53,365 nt of DNA from the NCBI GenBank assembly GCA_029210465.1, contig JARGDL010000005.1, forward strand, positions 1 through 53,365, read 5' to 3'. Below are positions 20,001 through 28,516 of this stretch, in pieces. Positions within the stretch are counted from its first letter, which is position 1. The number at the start of each line of letters is the position of its first letter. A program made the position numbers and the translations under genes. The notes below the pieces were generated by a model. The model worked only from the letters and a program-made list of their open reading frames with translations. It had not been told where the DNA came from and did no database searches. The DNA comes from Stygiobacter electus (GTDB lineage: Bacteria > Bacteroidota > Ignavibacteria > Ignavibacteriales > Melioribacteraceae).

Positions 20001-21703
20001 ATTGGGGTTCTTCAAAAGATTTAGAATTAAGCACACCTGGAAGAATTAACAGTATTACTATTAAAAATTATGATTTAACAATTACAAAAATTTTGTCTTT
20101 GCCACTGTACCCAATATTAAATCAAGATGTTTCTATTGGTGCAAAAGTTTTAAATAATGGAATTCAAAACGCAAGCAATTTTAAAATAAAATATTTCAAG
20201 AAGGATAATGATCGTTTCATCCAGTTTGATGAATCTTCTGTTACAAATTTATTAGCAAATGATTCTTTAATTGTTTATTCGACTAACAAAATTAAAATTG
20301 ATGATACAAAAACAATTCTTTGCAAAATAACTTTTTCTGTTGATGAAGATACACTTAATAATTCTTTCAGTGGAAATATTATTCCAGGTGCAAAACAAAA
20401 TTCAATATTAATTACAGAAGTAATGTACGATCCATTAACTAAAGAACCCGAATGGATTGAATTTTATAATGCATCAAATGAAGTAATTAATTTAAAAGAT
20501 TGGGCTATAAGCGATTTGCTTCCAATACCAACTAAAGGAATAATCACAACAAAAGATAGTTATCTGAATCCGGGTAGTTATGCAATTGCAACAACAGATA
20601 CAAACACTTATGCTTTTGTTCCGCCAAAGAATTTTTATCAGGTTAAATTTGGTTCACTCGGTAACGCAGAAGATGGCGTAATAATTTATGATTTTAGAAA
20701 TGCAGTTATTGATAGTTTTAAATACAAATCGAACTGGGGCGGAGGAAAAGGAATTTCTCTTGAAAGAATTTCTTTTACAAAATCAACAAATGATTCAACT
20801 AATTGGACAAATTCAATTTCTTATGTTGGGGCTTCACCCGGAATTACGAATACAACATCCTCATTAAAAAAATATGAAAGGGGTTCACTAATTATAAATG
20901 AAATTATGTATGAACCCTCAACTGGCAATCCTGAGTTTGTTGAGTTTTATAATAACTCAAATGATACAATTCAGGTTGGCGGAATGGATTTAAGAATTGG
21001 TGATAAAGACAAAATTAAATTATCATCTTCTTATTTTGTTATTCCTTCAAAACAATTTTTTGTACTTGCATCCGATTCTTCAATTTATTCTACCTATCCA
21101 GATTTGAAAAATTATTCGTATGTAAAAATTTCTAAAACTCTTTCTCTTTCAAATTCAGGATCAAAATTATTCGTAAAAGATTTAACAGGAACAACATTAG
21201 ATTCACTGAATTATTTACCAACTTGGCACAACAGAAATTTTATTGATACAAAAAACAAATCACTTGAAAGAATAAATCCAATTTTAAATTCAGACGACAA
21301 AACAAACTGGAGCAGTTGCGTTGCAAGTGAAGGGGCAACTCCTGGAAAAGCAAATTCAATTTTCACGGAAAGTTTAGAACCAAAATCAAAAGTTTCAATT
21401 AATCCAAATCCATTTTCCCCTGATGGAGATGGCTTCGAAGATTTTACCATTATTAGTTTTAATTTACTATACAAAATTTCTCAAGTTAATATAAAAGTTT
21501 TTGATAACCAGGGAAGAATGGTTCGTTCTGTTTTATCTAATCGTCCTTCATCTGTAAATAATTCAATTATATTTGATGGTCTTGATGATAACGGTAAAGC
21601 ATTAAGAATGGGAATTTATATTTTGCTAATTGAAGTTTTTGCAGAAGGTTCAAACAATGTTGAAACAATCAAAACACCAATTGTAATTGCAAGAAAATTA
21701 TAA
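17039..21703 (+). CDS. giant surface protein with six lamin-tail domains
   Basis: This secreted protein of about 1554 residues has a signal peptide (MKKPFITISILILFVHLKLIAQ). Six lamin-tail-like domains each open with a variant of NEIMYxPxxxEPEWIELFN: near residues 28, 318, 598, 856, 1124 and 1288. CARDB-like immunoglobulin domains (YDLxVxxI ... PxxGxxVxI) alternate with them. The last 110 residues (SINPNPFSPDGDGFEDFTI ... NGKALRMGIYILLIEVF) form a FlgD-like/CHU_C-type domain, as found at the ends of type IX secretion cargo and surface adhesins. A role in surface attachment or matrix is likely but unproven. A TTG one codon earlier is possible; the ATG is more likely. It runs divergently from the lipoprotein-like gene. 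Confidence 0.85.
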   Translation: MKKPFITISILILFVHLKLIAQTTNPLTFTEVMFYPTENNGEFIEIYNTSTTQTINLNGYKIKYYTSTADNLVAFIGGMDLAPGKFAVIIENDYDYNNGAYKNIIPADAIVLKISDASFGTSGMANTTSRDISLLDASNNVVDAYTYSADNNAGISDEKFVLNKTNDASNWRNSTKLNGTPGKINSVTPITYLNDLSIQLYTLTPSNPVEKDSVLINFIVKNIGALDASNFSVDIFDDINGDSIKQANEILYTKDFTDLVTNDSLFVQVKFYAASIGNKSIIGKVNFSIDENISNNTSYVKVNISEKPASFTDIVINEIMYLPNNDEPEWLELFNRSDRNINLKNWKITDLSSTTTISASDFVLASGEYLVISNDSTISNLYPQSIKLIVKQLPTFNNSGDQIVLRNSINTTIDSVKYLPDWGGNVGGKSLERVSTEVSSSLASNWKTSESKYKATPSLINSVTQKSYDLRVKSISSQAKYVEAGKSIQLNVIVENIGLNNTANYSVKIFKDRNLNNFEDDDEKIAEQNGSNLSPYQLKEFTFNISEFVVGLNQIIARIDFPNDAFTENNSQLFKINGVTINEVFGDLIVNEIMYAPTSQEPEWIEIFNRSQKQINLKGYQIANSSTKSKVVLSDVIIKPEEYFVIAKDSSIFSKYILSKNIIITSFPTLSNTKDRVMILDSLDRTIDSLFYKNTWGGTNGKSLERLDANFASVDSSNWKSSLNQFGATPGFINSISKKKYDLAVTNIKFNPVQPIAGENVRISVDISNVGKNDAVFSLILNRINKDSSKTKVEESNSLALFKDSKMSYQFSFVINSINTKQTFEVVANFLADEDLSNNNFTSSVLPGYSKGIVLLNEIMYNPLNGEPEWIELFNNSSKEVDLEEWSITDVLTTPQKQIIKAKETIFPPKSFLVIAKDSTIKNFHREINSKLIITSFANLNNDADGVVIKDSRGTTIDSIRYDYKMGGENGKSLERKLLSVDTNEKSNWGSSKDLELSTPGRINSITIKNYDLTITKILSLPLYPILNQDVSIGAKVLNNGIQNASNFKIKYFKKDNDRFIQFDESSVTNLLANDSLIVYSTNKIKIDDTKTILCKITFSVDEDTLNNSFSGNIIPGAKQNSILITEVMYDPLTKEPEWIEFYNASNEVINLKDWAISDLLPIPTKGIITTKDSYLNPGSYAIATTDTNTYAFVPPKNFYQVKFGSLGNAEDGVIIYDFRNAVIDSFKYKSNWGGGKGISLERISFTKSTNDSTNWTNSISYVGASPGITNTTSSLKKYERGSLIINEIMYEPSTGNPEFVEFYNNSNDTIQVGGMDLRIGDKDKIKLSSSYFVIPSKQFFVLASDSSIYSTYPDLKNYSYVKISKTLSLSNSGSKLFVKDLTGTTLDSLNYLPTWHNRNFIDTKNKSLERINPILNSDDKTNWSSCVASEGATPGKANSIFTESLEPKSKVSINPNPFSPDGDGFEDFTIISFNLLYKISQVNIKVFDNQGRMVRSVLSNRPSSVNNSIIFDGLDDNGKALRMGIYILLIEVFAEGSNNVETIKTPIVIARKL

Positions 21704-21753
21704 CATAAACTTTTGAGTAAAATCAGAACATCATTAATTTTGCCAACAAAATT

Positions 21754-22413
21754 TTGAAAGGAAAATTGAAAAAACATTTTATAGAATTTTACGAATCGTG
21801 GAAAACCGCTTTAAGCAATAAAACTTTTAGAACAAAGTTTTTTATTTCAACTTTTCTTTTAGCTGTTTCTTTATACTTTCTTGCCCGCTTTTTAGATTAC
21901 AACGAAGCGCGTCCCGGATTCTCTTTTGCAGATCCGCTTCTCATTCACTTTATGCCCGTTAATGTTACTTGGATTACATTCATCTTAATTTATGGAGCTT
22001 TAATTGTTGGTTTGCTTGCAATGTCTAAATATCCAAGACGAATATTAATTGTATTTCAATCTTATGCACTTGTTTCTTCATTACGATTAATTACTATTTA
22101 CTTTTTACCATTAAATGCACCAATTCATATTATTCCACTCAAAGATCCATTTGTTGAATTTTTTACTGGTAGTGAAGATACTTTATTAAGAGATTTATTT
22201 TTTTCGGGTCATACTGCTACAATGTTTCTTCTTGCTTTAACTGCAAAACATAAATCGCTTAAATGGATTTTTGTTGTTACAACTATTTTTGTTGCGGCAT
22301 GTGTTTTAATTCAACATGTTCATTATACTATTGATGTTTTAACAGCCCCTTTTTTTGCTTACACTTCTTACAGAATTTCTCGTCTTATCAACAAGAAAAA
22401 AAAATCTGCATAA
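21754..22413 (+). CDS. PAP2-related membrane phosphatase/transferase
   Basis: This is a 219-residue integral membrane protein with about five to six hydrophobic segments. It contains the PAP2 active-site pattern in the shortened form used by the PAP2_C/sphingomyelin-synthase-like branch: RDLFFSGHTATMFLLAL (SGHT) and HVHYTIDVLTAPFFAY (H-x-x-Y-x-x-D-V). The usual first motif KxxxxxxRP is absent, as in that branch. Relatives dephosphorylate lipid phosphates or transfer lipid head groups. There is no ATG at the start; TTG at 21754, or TTG at 21766 just after AAAGGA, are the options. It follows the lamin-tail gene by about 50 bp and may be cotranscribed. Confidence 0.75.
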   Translation: MKGKLKKHFIEFYESWKTALSNKTFRTKFFISTFLLAVSLYFLARFLDYNEARPGFSFADPLLIHFMPVNVTWITFILIYGALIVGLLAMSKYPRRILIVFQSYALVSSLRLITIYFLPLNAPIHIIPLKDPFVEFFTGSEDTLLRDLFFSGHTATMFLLALTAKHKSLKWIFVVTTIFVAACVLIQHVHYTIDVLTAPFFAYTSYRISRLINKKKKSA

Positions 22414-22570
22414 CTGGAGTTAATTTCGATTAGCGGCAGTCTAAAAAATTTTTAATGTTTTTATTTACAGCCTTCCCAAAACAAGGGTTTACTATCATCA
22501 ACTCAATAAATTTTAAGATGTTACAAATACAGATTTTATTATTTTTAGTTATTAACTATCTGGAGTTTAA

Positions 22571-24961
22571 ATGAAATTTTTATGGACTAACTTTTTATTA
22601 ATAACTAGTTTTATCTTTGCACAAATCCAAACAGATATTATCAAGCCAATTGCATTAACTTCCGGCAAAACAGATTCAATTTTAATTTCAGATCTTTTCT
22701 ATTCTAAAAACTACGATGTGAAATTTGACAAAAATGAAAAGGTAAAAATTCATTACAACAAAAAAAGTGGAATGATAAAATTCACACCAAACTTAGATGC
22801 ATCTGGAATTTATTTAATAGATTTTAATTTAGGCAAAGAAAAATATTCTCTAATAACACGAACTAAAAAATTAAAAGAATTTATTTTCAAGTTTAAGCCG
22901 GGAAAAAACTATAAGACACTAACTCTATTTGGAAGTTTTAACGGTTGGGATCGTGGCAATCTTCCAATGAAAGATGAAAATGGCGATGGAATTTTTGAAG
23001 CAAAAGTTTTTCTCGAACCTGGTAGATATGAATACAAATTTTTTGGTGATGGTGAAGAAATTGTTGATCCAAATAATCCAAACAAAAAACCAAATGGCTT
23101 TGGTGACTTTAATTCTATTTTTAATGTTGAGGATGATAGCGATAAAAAAATTTTTTTACATGTTGATAAGTTTGAAAATATAAAAAAGCAAAATAAACAA
23201 TATGAAAATGTATTTTCATTCATTTATGAAAATCAAAAAGATGGAAATCAAATTACAAAGCAAAACATAATTGCACTTGCTGATAATAAAAAAATTTCAA
23301 CCGATAAATTTTTTATAAAAGAAAACAAAGTTGAATTACACTTAAATGATGTTGAACTAAAAAAAATTCACACAATTAGAATTGCCATACAAAAAAGTGG
23401 AAATGCAACAAACATTCAGTCTATCTTTTTGAAAAATGGAAAAATTGCCAACAACAATAACTTCCTTTGGAATGATGCAATAATTTATTCATTAATGATT
23501 GATAGATTTAACGATGGTGATAAATCTTTAAACAAACCAGTTATTCACGATTCCCTTTCACCAAAAGCAAATTATATGGGTGGCGATTTTCAAGGAATAA
23601 TAAATAAACTTAACGATGGCTATTTTAATAAACTTGGTGTAAATACAATTTGGCTTTCACCTGTTTATGATAATCCCGATAAAGCTTATAAAGAATCACC
23701 CGCTCCACATCGTTGGTTTTCAGGTTATCATGGTTATTGGCCAATTAATTCATTTAACACAGAAGAAAAATTTGGCTCTCTTGAAAAACTAAAAGAACTT
23801 GTTTCAACAGCTCACAAAATTGGTATTAAAATTTTACTCGATGTAGTTGCAAATCATGTTCATGAAGAAAATCCAATTTTCAAAGAACACAAAGATTGGT
23901 TCGGAAGTTTGTATTTACCTGATGGAAGAAAAAATTTAAGATTGTGGGATGAACAGCGATTAACAACATGGTTTGAACCTTATTTGCCAAAGTTCAATTA
24001 TGTCAATTCAAATGAAGCAATAAATTTTCAAGTTGATAATGCAATTTGGTGGCTAAAAGAAACTAACGCTGATGGTTTTCGTCAAGATGCAGTTAAACAC
24101 ATTACAAATGATTTTTGGAGAACATTAACCAAAAAATTAAAAAATGAAATTGAAATACCATTCAATAAAAAAGTTTATCAAATAGGAGAAACATTTGGAA
24201 GTTACGAATTAATTAATTCATACGTTAACAATGGACAATTAACAGCACAATTTAATTTTAATCTTTACGATGTTGCACTTCCAACTTTTTTAGATCGTAA
24301 AATGTCATTCAAATCTTTAGATGCAGAAATTAAAAAGTCATTTTTGATTTATGGTGAAAACAATCTTATGGGAAATATTATGGATAGCCATGATAAAAAT
24401 CGTTTTATGGCTTTTGCTGATGGTGATTTAGACATATCGCAATGGAGTGCAATTGAAGAAGGTTGGAATAATCCACCGCAAGTTGATAATGAAATCAGCT
24501 ACAAAAAAGCTAAACTTTATTATGCTTATATGAATGCAATTCCCGGAATACCAGTAATTTATTATGGGAGTGAATTTGGAATGACTGGTGCTTCTGACCC
24601 CGATAACAGAAGAATGATGAAGTTTGATAATGAACTTAGTGATTATGAAAAACAAATGTTAAATGATGTCGGAAAAATTATAAATCTAAGGAAAGAACAC
24701 ACAGCTTTACGTTATGGAGACTTTTTAACTATTAATGCAGATAAAAGAATTTTTGCCTTCGTTCGATCAGATTTTAATGAAAGAATTTTGGTGGTATTGA
24801 ATAAAAGTTTAATTCCACAAACAATTAAAATTGATCTTCCGGAATTTTATAAAATAAAATCAGTAAAAAATTTGTTGTACAATGAAACTAATTTAGTAGA
24901 AGGAAATAAACTAAAAATCAAAGTGAATGAACTCAGCTATAATTTTTATATACTTGAATAA
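22571..24961 (+). CDS. secreted GH13 alpha-amylase-family glycosidase with CBM48-like domain
   Basis: This 796-residue protein has a signal peptide (MKFLWTNFLLITSFIFAQ). A glycogen-binding-like domain follows at about residues 100-200 (TLFGSFNGWDRGNLPMKDE ... GRYEYKFFGDGEEIVDP). The GH13 barrel starts near residue 300 and has LLDVVANHVHE, nucleophile Asp506 (GFRQDAVKH), acid/base Glu540 (IGETFGS) and transition-state Asp608 (MDSHDKNR), so all three catalytic residues are present. Domain order and motifs are closest to cyclomaltodextrinase/neopullulanase-type enzymes acting on alpha-glucans in the periplasm or outside the cell. A CTGGAG ribosome binding site precedes the ATG. A hairpin follows the stop codon. 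Confidence 0.9.
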   Translation: MKFLWTNFLLITSFIFAQIQTDIIKPIALTSGKTDSILISDLFYSKNYDVKFDKNEKVKIHYNKKSGMIKFTPNLDASGIYLIDFNLGKEKYSLITRTKKLKEFIFKFKPGKNYKTLTLFGSFNGWDRGNLPMKDENGDGIFEAKVFLEPGRYEYKFFGDGEEIVDPNNPNKKPNGFGDFNSIFNVEDDSDKKIFLHVDKFENIKKQNKQYENVFSFIYENQKDGNQITKQNIIALADNKKISTDKFFIKENKVELHLNDVELKKIHTIRIAIQKSGNATNIQSIFLKNGKIANNNNFLWNDAIIYSLMIDRFNDGDKSLNKPVIHDSLSPKANYMGGDFQGIINKLNDGYFNKLGVNTIWLSPVYDNPDKAYKESPAPHRWFSGYHGYWPINSFNTEEKFGSLEKLKELVSTAHKIGIKILLDVVANHVHEENPIFKEHKDWFGSLYLPDGRKNLRLWDEQRLTTWFEPYLPKFNYVNSNEAINFQVDNAIWWLKETNADGFRQDAVKHITNDFWRTLTKKLKNEIEIPFNKKVYQIGETFGSYELINSYVNNGQLTAQFNFNLYDVALPTFLDRKMSFKSLDAEIKKSFLIYGENNLMGNIMDSHDKNRFMAFADGDLDISQWSAIEEGWNNPPQVDNEISYKKAKLYYAYMNAIPGIPVIYYGSEFGMTGASDPDNRRMMKFDNELSDYEKQMLNDVGKIINLRKEHTALRYGDFLTINADKRIFAFVRSDFNERILVVLNKSLIPQTIKIDLPEFYKIKSVKNLLYNETNLVEGNKLKIKVNELSYNFYILE

Positions 24962-24970
24962 AAATAATTT

Positions 24971-25000
24971 AAGGCTGGATAAACTTTTTTATCCAGCCTT
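24971..25000. terminator. hairpin between convergent genes, bidirectional terminator
   Basis: A 13-bp perfect stem (AAGGCTGGATAAA/TTTATCCAGCCTT) with a 4-nt loop lies 10 bp past the amylase stop and about 65 bp past the stop of the convergent peptidase gene. U-tracts are weak on both sides, so termination is likely rather than certain. Confidence 0.65.
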
Positions 25001-25065
25001 AAAGAATTAAAGATTAATTGTAAAACCAGCCACTCATAAGAGAATCAGTTATACTATTAGCTAAA

Positions 25066-26256
25066 TCACTTCACAAGAATTAACTCCATTTGTCTAGGTG
25101 ATAAAAATTCGCAACCATCTTTAGTTACAACAACCATTTCTTCAACAGTTGCAATTCCGTAATTATCAATTGTTAATCTTGGCTCGAGTGTGAATACATT
25201 TCTTTCTTCAATTTCTAAATATGGCAGATTATTATATCGTTCCCATTTAGGACCGAGTAAACAACCTCCATCGTGAGCAAAGCGACCAACTTGATGACCA
25301 AGTCCATGCGGATATTCTGCATAACCTTTTACTTGAATGTAATGACGAGCAACTTCATCAATTTCATATCCTTTTTTACCGGGCTTCAATTCATTTGCTG
25401 CTTTTGTAATTGATTCAACAATTACATTAAATCCTCGTTGAACTTCTGCCGGTGCTTCTGTTTCTCCAGGTTGACAAATGTACCAAGTCCTTTGTAAATC
25501 AGCCGCATATCCATTAATCTTAACACCAAAATCCATATTTACAACATGTCCATATTCAATTTTTCTTTCAGTTGGACTTGCATGAGCTCCTGCGGTATTT
25601 GGTCCTGAAAAAACTGCAGGACAGTGTTCTTTATCCCACGATAATTCTAATCCTTTTTTTGCAACTATATCCAAAACGAAATCAGCAACTTCTTTTTCTG
25701 TTTTTCCAGATTTCAAAAATTTTGTTACTTCATCAAAAATTAAAAGTGTTTCTTTAATTGCACTTTTAATGTGTGAAATTTCAGTGTCAGATTTTCTTCC
25801 TCGTAATGTTGCAACAATATCTTCTGATGAAATTAATGAATTAACATAAGGTGTATCTTTTAAATGATCTATCAATTCAAGATATAAACCATGCGGTAAA
25901 CCATCTGCCAATGTTGAATTTCTTGAGTAATTAATTGCAATTGTTTTGGGTTTATAAATATCCAAAACTTTTATCAGCTCTTCTTTAATGTTCTTTAAAT
26001 ATGGATGAATATTTTTATATGTTCCAATCATTTTCATGTTTTCATGTTCAAGAGAACCAATAACAGCATGTGTGTTTCCGCTTTTTGTTATTATAAAAGC
26101 AGATTGCCATGTTGCACCAGTACCAACAATCATATCAAGCATTGGATCTTTCATATTTCCAGTTTCGCGAACGTAAGTCATCCACATATCAATATTTTTT
26201 TCATTAAGAATTTGAACAGCTTGTTCAATTTTTTCTAAAATCATTTCTTTCGCCAT
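25066..26256 (-). CDS. M24-family Xaa-Pro aminopeptidase-like protein
   Basis: This 396-residue protein has an N-terminal creatinase-like domain (about 1-150) and a C-terminal pita-bread metallopeptidase domain. Metal ligands are visible in NMDFGVKINGYAADLQRTW (two Asp), HGLGHQVGRFAHDGG (His), TLEPRLTI (Glu) and ATVEEMVVV (Glu). Enzymes of this type remove N-terminal residues next to proline in the cytoplasm; no signal peptide is present here. The C-terminal domain is complete and the length is normal for the family. It is followed by the sua5-like gene 17 bp upstream on the same strand, so the two may be cotranscribed. Confidence 0.92.
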   Translation of the reverse strand: MAKEMILEKIEQAVQILNEKNIDMWMTYVRETGNMKDPMLDMIVGTGATWQSAFIITKSGNTHAVIGSLEHENMKMIGTYKNIHPYLKNIKEELIKVLDIYKPKTIAINYSRNSTLADGLPHGLYLELIDHLKDTPYVNSLISSEDIVATLRGRKSDTEISHIKSAIKETLLIFDEVTKFLKSGKTEKEVADFVLDIVAKKGLELSWDKEHCPAVFSGPNTAGAHASPTERKIEYGHVVNMDFGVKINGYAADLQRTWYICQPGETEAPAEVQRGFNVIVESITKAANELKPGKKGYEIDEVARHYIQVKGYAEYPHGLGHQVGRFAHDGGCLLGPKWERYNNLPYLEIEERNVFTLEPRLTIDNYGIATVEEMVVVTKDGCEFLSPRQMELILVK

Positions 26257-26273
26257 TTATCCTCCGGCTTTTT

Positions 26274-27239
26274 CTATTTTTTATGTTTAAATGTTGCTTT
26301 ACGAAGTCTATCCATTATTGCTTTGCCTAAACCTTTTTCTTCCACAGGTTCAATTAAAATATAATCGAGATTTTCTTTTTCAAGTTCGTGAAGGTAAAGA
26401 AAAAGATTTGATGCAGCTTCTTTTAAATCACCACTTAAAGAAAGATATTTTTCGATTGTAAATTCAAACTCTGTTTTTTTGTTTTGAAAAAATATTGCAC
26501 CGATTTTTTTATTAGGTACTAAAAATTTTTCATCAAAAAAATAAAGAGGTGTATTGGGTGAATAATGAAACGGTAATTGTCCCGGTGAGTTTGGATTTTT
26601 AGAATCATTTTGTTTTAGTTTTACTTCACCAATTACACTTTCAATTTCTTCTTTTGTAATTCCACCAAATCTAAGAATATAAAATTTGTTTTCATGATAA
26701 TGAATTATTGTTGATTCAACACCGACTTCGCATTTCCCGCCATCAAGTATTAGATCAACTTTATCACCAAGATATTTATGAACATGCTTTGCAGTTGTTG
26801 GACTTAAATGACCAAACTTATTTGCGCTTGGTGCCGCTATTGGTGTTTCACTTTTTTCAATTAATTCTAATGCAACTTTATGATTCGGCATTCTAACAGC
26901 AACTGTTGGGTTGCCGCTTGTAACAATATCAGGAATTATCTTTTTCTTTTCTAAAACTAATGTTAATGGTCCAGGCCAAAATTTATCAACTAAAATTTTT
27001 ATTCTTTCATCTTTATAAATTGTAAACTCGTTTAACCAATCTTTATTAGCTATGTGAATTATCAATGGGTTAAAAGCTGGCCTTTTTTTTACTTCAAAAA
27101 TTTTGGCAACAGCAATTGGATTCAATGCATCGGCACCAAGACCATAAACGGTTTCTGTGGGAAAAGCTACTAATCCACCTACTTTAATAATTTCTGACGC
27201 TTTTGTTATTGTTTCTGTATTTGCTTTTACTAAATTCAT
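26274..27239 (-). CDS. L-threonylcarbamoyladenylate synthase, Sua5 type
   Basis: This enzyme makes threonylcarbamoyl-AMP from threonine, bicarbonate and ATP, the first step of t6A37 tRNA modification. The YrdC domain shows GGLVAFPTETVYGLGADA near residue 22, KRPAFNPLIIHI, and the nucleotide-binding SANKFGHLSPTTAKHV. A C-terminal Sua5 domain follows (SPGQLPFHYSPNTPLYFF), so it is the long Sua5 form of about 321 residues rather than short TsaC. The start is the ATG at 27239; a TTG at 27254 would add five unlikely residues (MYFCY). No Shine-Dalgarno sequence is visible at this start. Confidence 0.94.
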   Translation of the reverse strand: MNLVKANTETITKASEIIKVGGLVAFPTETVYGLGADALNPIAVAKIFEVKKRPAFNPLIIHIANKDWLNEFTIYKDERIKILVDKFWPGPLTLVLEKKKIIPDIVTSGNPTVAVRMPNHKVALELIEKSETPIAAPSANKFGHLSPTTAKHVHKYLGDKVDLILDGGKCEVGVESTIIHYHENKFYILRFGGITKEEIESVIGEVKLKQNDSKNPNSPGQLPFHYSPNTPLYFFDEKFLVPNKKIGAIFFQNKKTEFEFTIEKYLSLSGDLKEAASNLFLYLHELEKENLDYILIEPVEEKGLGKAIMDRLRKATFKHKK

Positions 27240-27300
27240 ATAACAAAAATACAATTGTTAATATTCAAACAGAATTTTTTTTCTAAATTGATAAATAAAA

Positions 27301-28089
27301 ATGGATTTATTTATGAAAGAACTAAAAGAGTTAAAACTATTTTGCAAAGAATTATCTGTAATTAGTGGTAACATAATAAAAAATTATTGGCGGAAGGAAA
27401 TTAATATCGAAACAAAAAAAGATGAATCACCAGTTACAATTGCCGACAAAAAAGCTGAAGAAACTATGCGGGAAATGATAATGAAAGAATTTCCTGATCA
27501 TGGAATTTTAGGTGAAGAATTTGGTGAACATAATTCCGACGCCGAATATAAATGGATTCTTGACCCGATTGATGGAACAAAAAGTTTTATTTGTGGCACT
27601 GTTACTTTCGGTACTTTGATTGCTTTGACAAAAAATAACAAACCAATAATTGGAGTAATTAATCAACCGATTTTAAATGAATTTTTAATTGGAGATAATA
27701 TTTCTTCTTTCTTGAATGATAATAAAGTTTCTGTCAGCAATTGTGATAAAATTGAATCTTCCGTTTTGCTCACAACAGATTATTTAAACATTGAAAAATA
27801 TCAGAACAAAAAAGGTTTTGATGAATTAATGAAGAAGACAAAACTTTTCAGAATGTGGGGTGATTGTTATGGCTATTATTTAGTTGCAACAGGTTTTGCT
27901 GAAATTATGATTGATCCAATCATGAATCCATGGGACTCTTTAGCTTTAATACCAATTATCAATGGTGCTGGTGGAAAAATTACAGATTATCAAGGAAATG
28001 ACCCGGTGATTGGAAACAGTATTGTTGCAACAAATGAAAAAATTCATAATGAAGTAATAAAAATTTTAAATCAAGCTGAATCTATTTGA
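27301..28089 (+). CDS. inositol-monophosphatase-family phosphatase, HisN-like
   Basis: This 262-residue Mg-dependent phosphatase has the family motifs GILGEEFGE (near 73), WILDPIDGTKSFI (near 91) and the C-terminal MNPWDSLALIPIINGAGG. The pattern DPIDGTKSFICG ... FGTLIAL resembles the HisN subfamily that hydrolyses histidinol phosphate, although inositol-1-phosphatase or PAP phosphatase activities are possible. No histidine biosynthesis genes are nearby, so context does not settle the substrate. It is cytosolic and about 50 bp upstream of thioredoxin, with which it may share a transcript ending at the terminator near 28480. Confidence 0.9.
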   Translation: MDLFMKELKELKLFCKELSVISGNIIKNYWRKEINIETKKDESPVTIADKKAEETMREMIMKEFPDHGILGEEFGEHNSDAEYKWILDPIDGTKSFICGTVTFGTLIALTKNNKPIIGVINQPILNEFLIGDNISSFLNDNKVSVSNCDKIESSVLLTTDYLNIEKYQNKKGFDELMKKTKLFRMWGDCYGYYLVATGFAEIMIDPIMNPWDSLALIPIINGAGGKITDYQGNDPVIGNSIVATNEKIHNEVIKILNQAESI

Positions 28090-28135
28090 ATTTTTCTTCA
28101 TCTCATATTGTTAGAAATTAAAAAATGGAGAAAAA

Positions 28136-28471
28136 ATGAAAAATATAGTTGAAGGAACTGATTTTAATTTTCAACAAGAAGTTTTACAAAGTGAATTACC
28201 CGTTTTAGTTGATTTTTGGGCGCCATGGTGCGGACCTTGCAGAATGGTTGCTCCAGTAGTTGAAGAAATCGCAAATGAAATGGTTGGTAAATTAAAAGTA
28301 GTAAAAGTAAATACAGATGAAAATTATGGTGTTGCTTCTCAATATGGAATTATGAGCATACCAACATTAGGAATCTTTAAAAATGGAAAATTAGTTGATG
28401 CTGTTATTGGTGCGGTGCCAAAACATCATTTAGTAAGTAAAATCTCTCCTTATATCAACGTTGCAAATTAA
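28136..28471 (+). CDS. trxA: thioredoxin
   Basis: This 111-residue thioredoxin has the active site WCGPC at residues 31-35 and the cis-proline loop MSIPT near residue 78. It reduces cytosolic disulfides using thioredoxin reductase. The fold is complete ([13 protein letters not shown] ... VVKVNTDEN ... [11 protein letters not shown]), with no signal peptide. An ATGGAGAAA ribosome binding region precedes the ATG. It ends at a strong hairpin terminator. The neighbouring nrf porin gene is convergent and separate. Confidence 0.97.
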   Translation: MKNIVEGTDFNFQQEVLQSELPVLVDFWAPWCGPCRMVAPVVEEIANEMVGKLKVVKVNTDENYGVASQYGIMSIPTLGIFKNGKLVDAVIGAVPKHHLVSKISPYINVAN

Positions 28472-28478
28472 TTTATAA

Positions 28479-28510
28479 AAATTGTCAGGATAAAATTATC
28501 CTGACAATTT
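28479..28510. terminator. strong terminator between thioredoxin and porin genes
   Basis: A 15-bp stem (AAATTGTCAGGATAA/TTATCCTGACAATTT) is followed on the plus strand by CTTTTCTT and preceded by an A-rich run that would be the U-tract for the minus strand. It therefore serves thioredoxin and plausibly also the convergent nrf operon. Confidence 0.8.
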
Positions 28511-28516
28511 CTTTTC

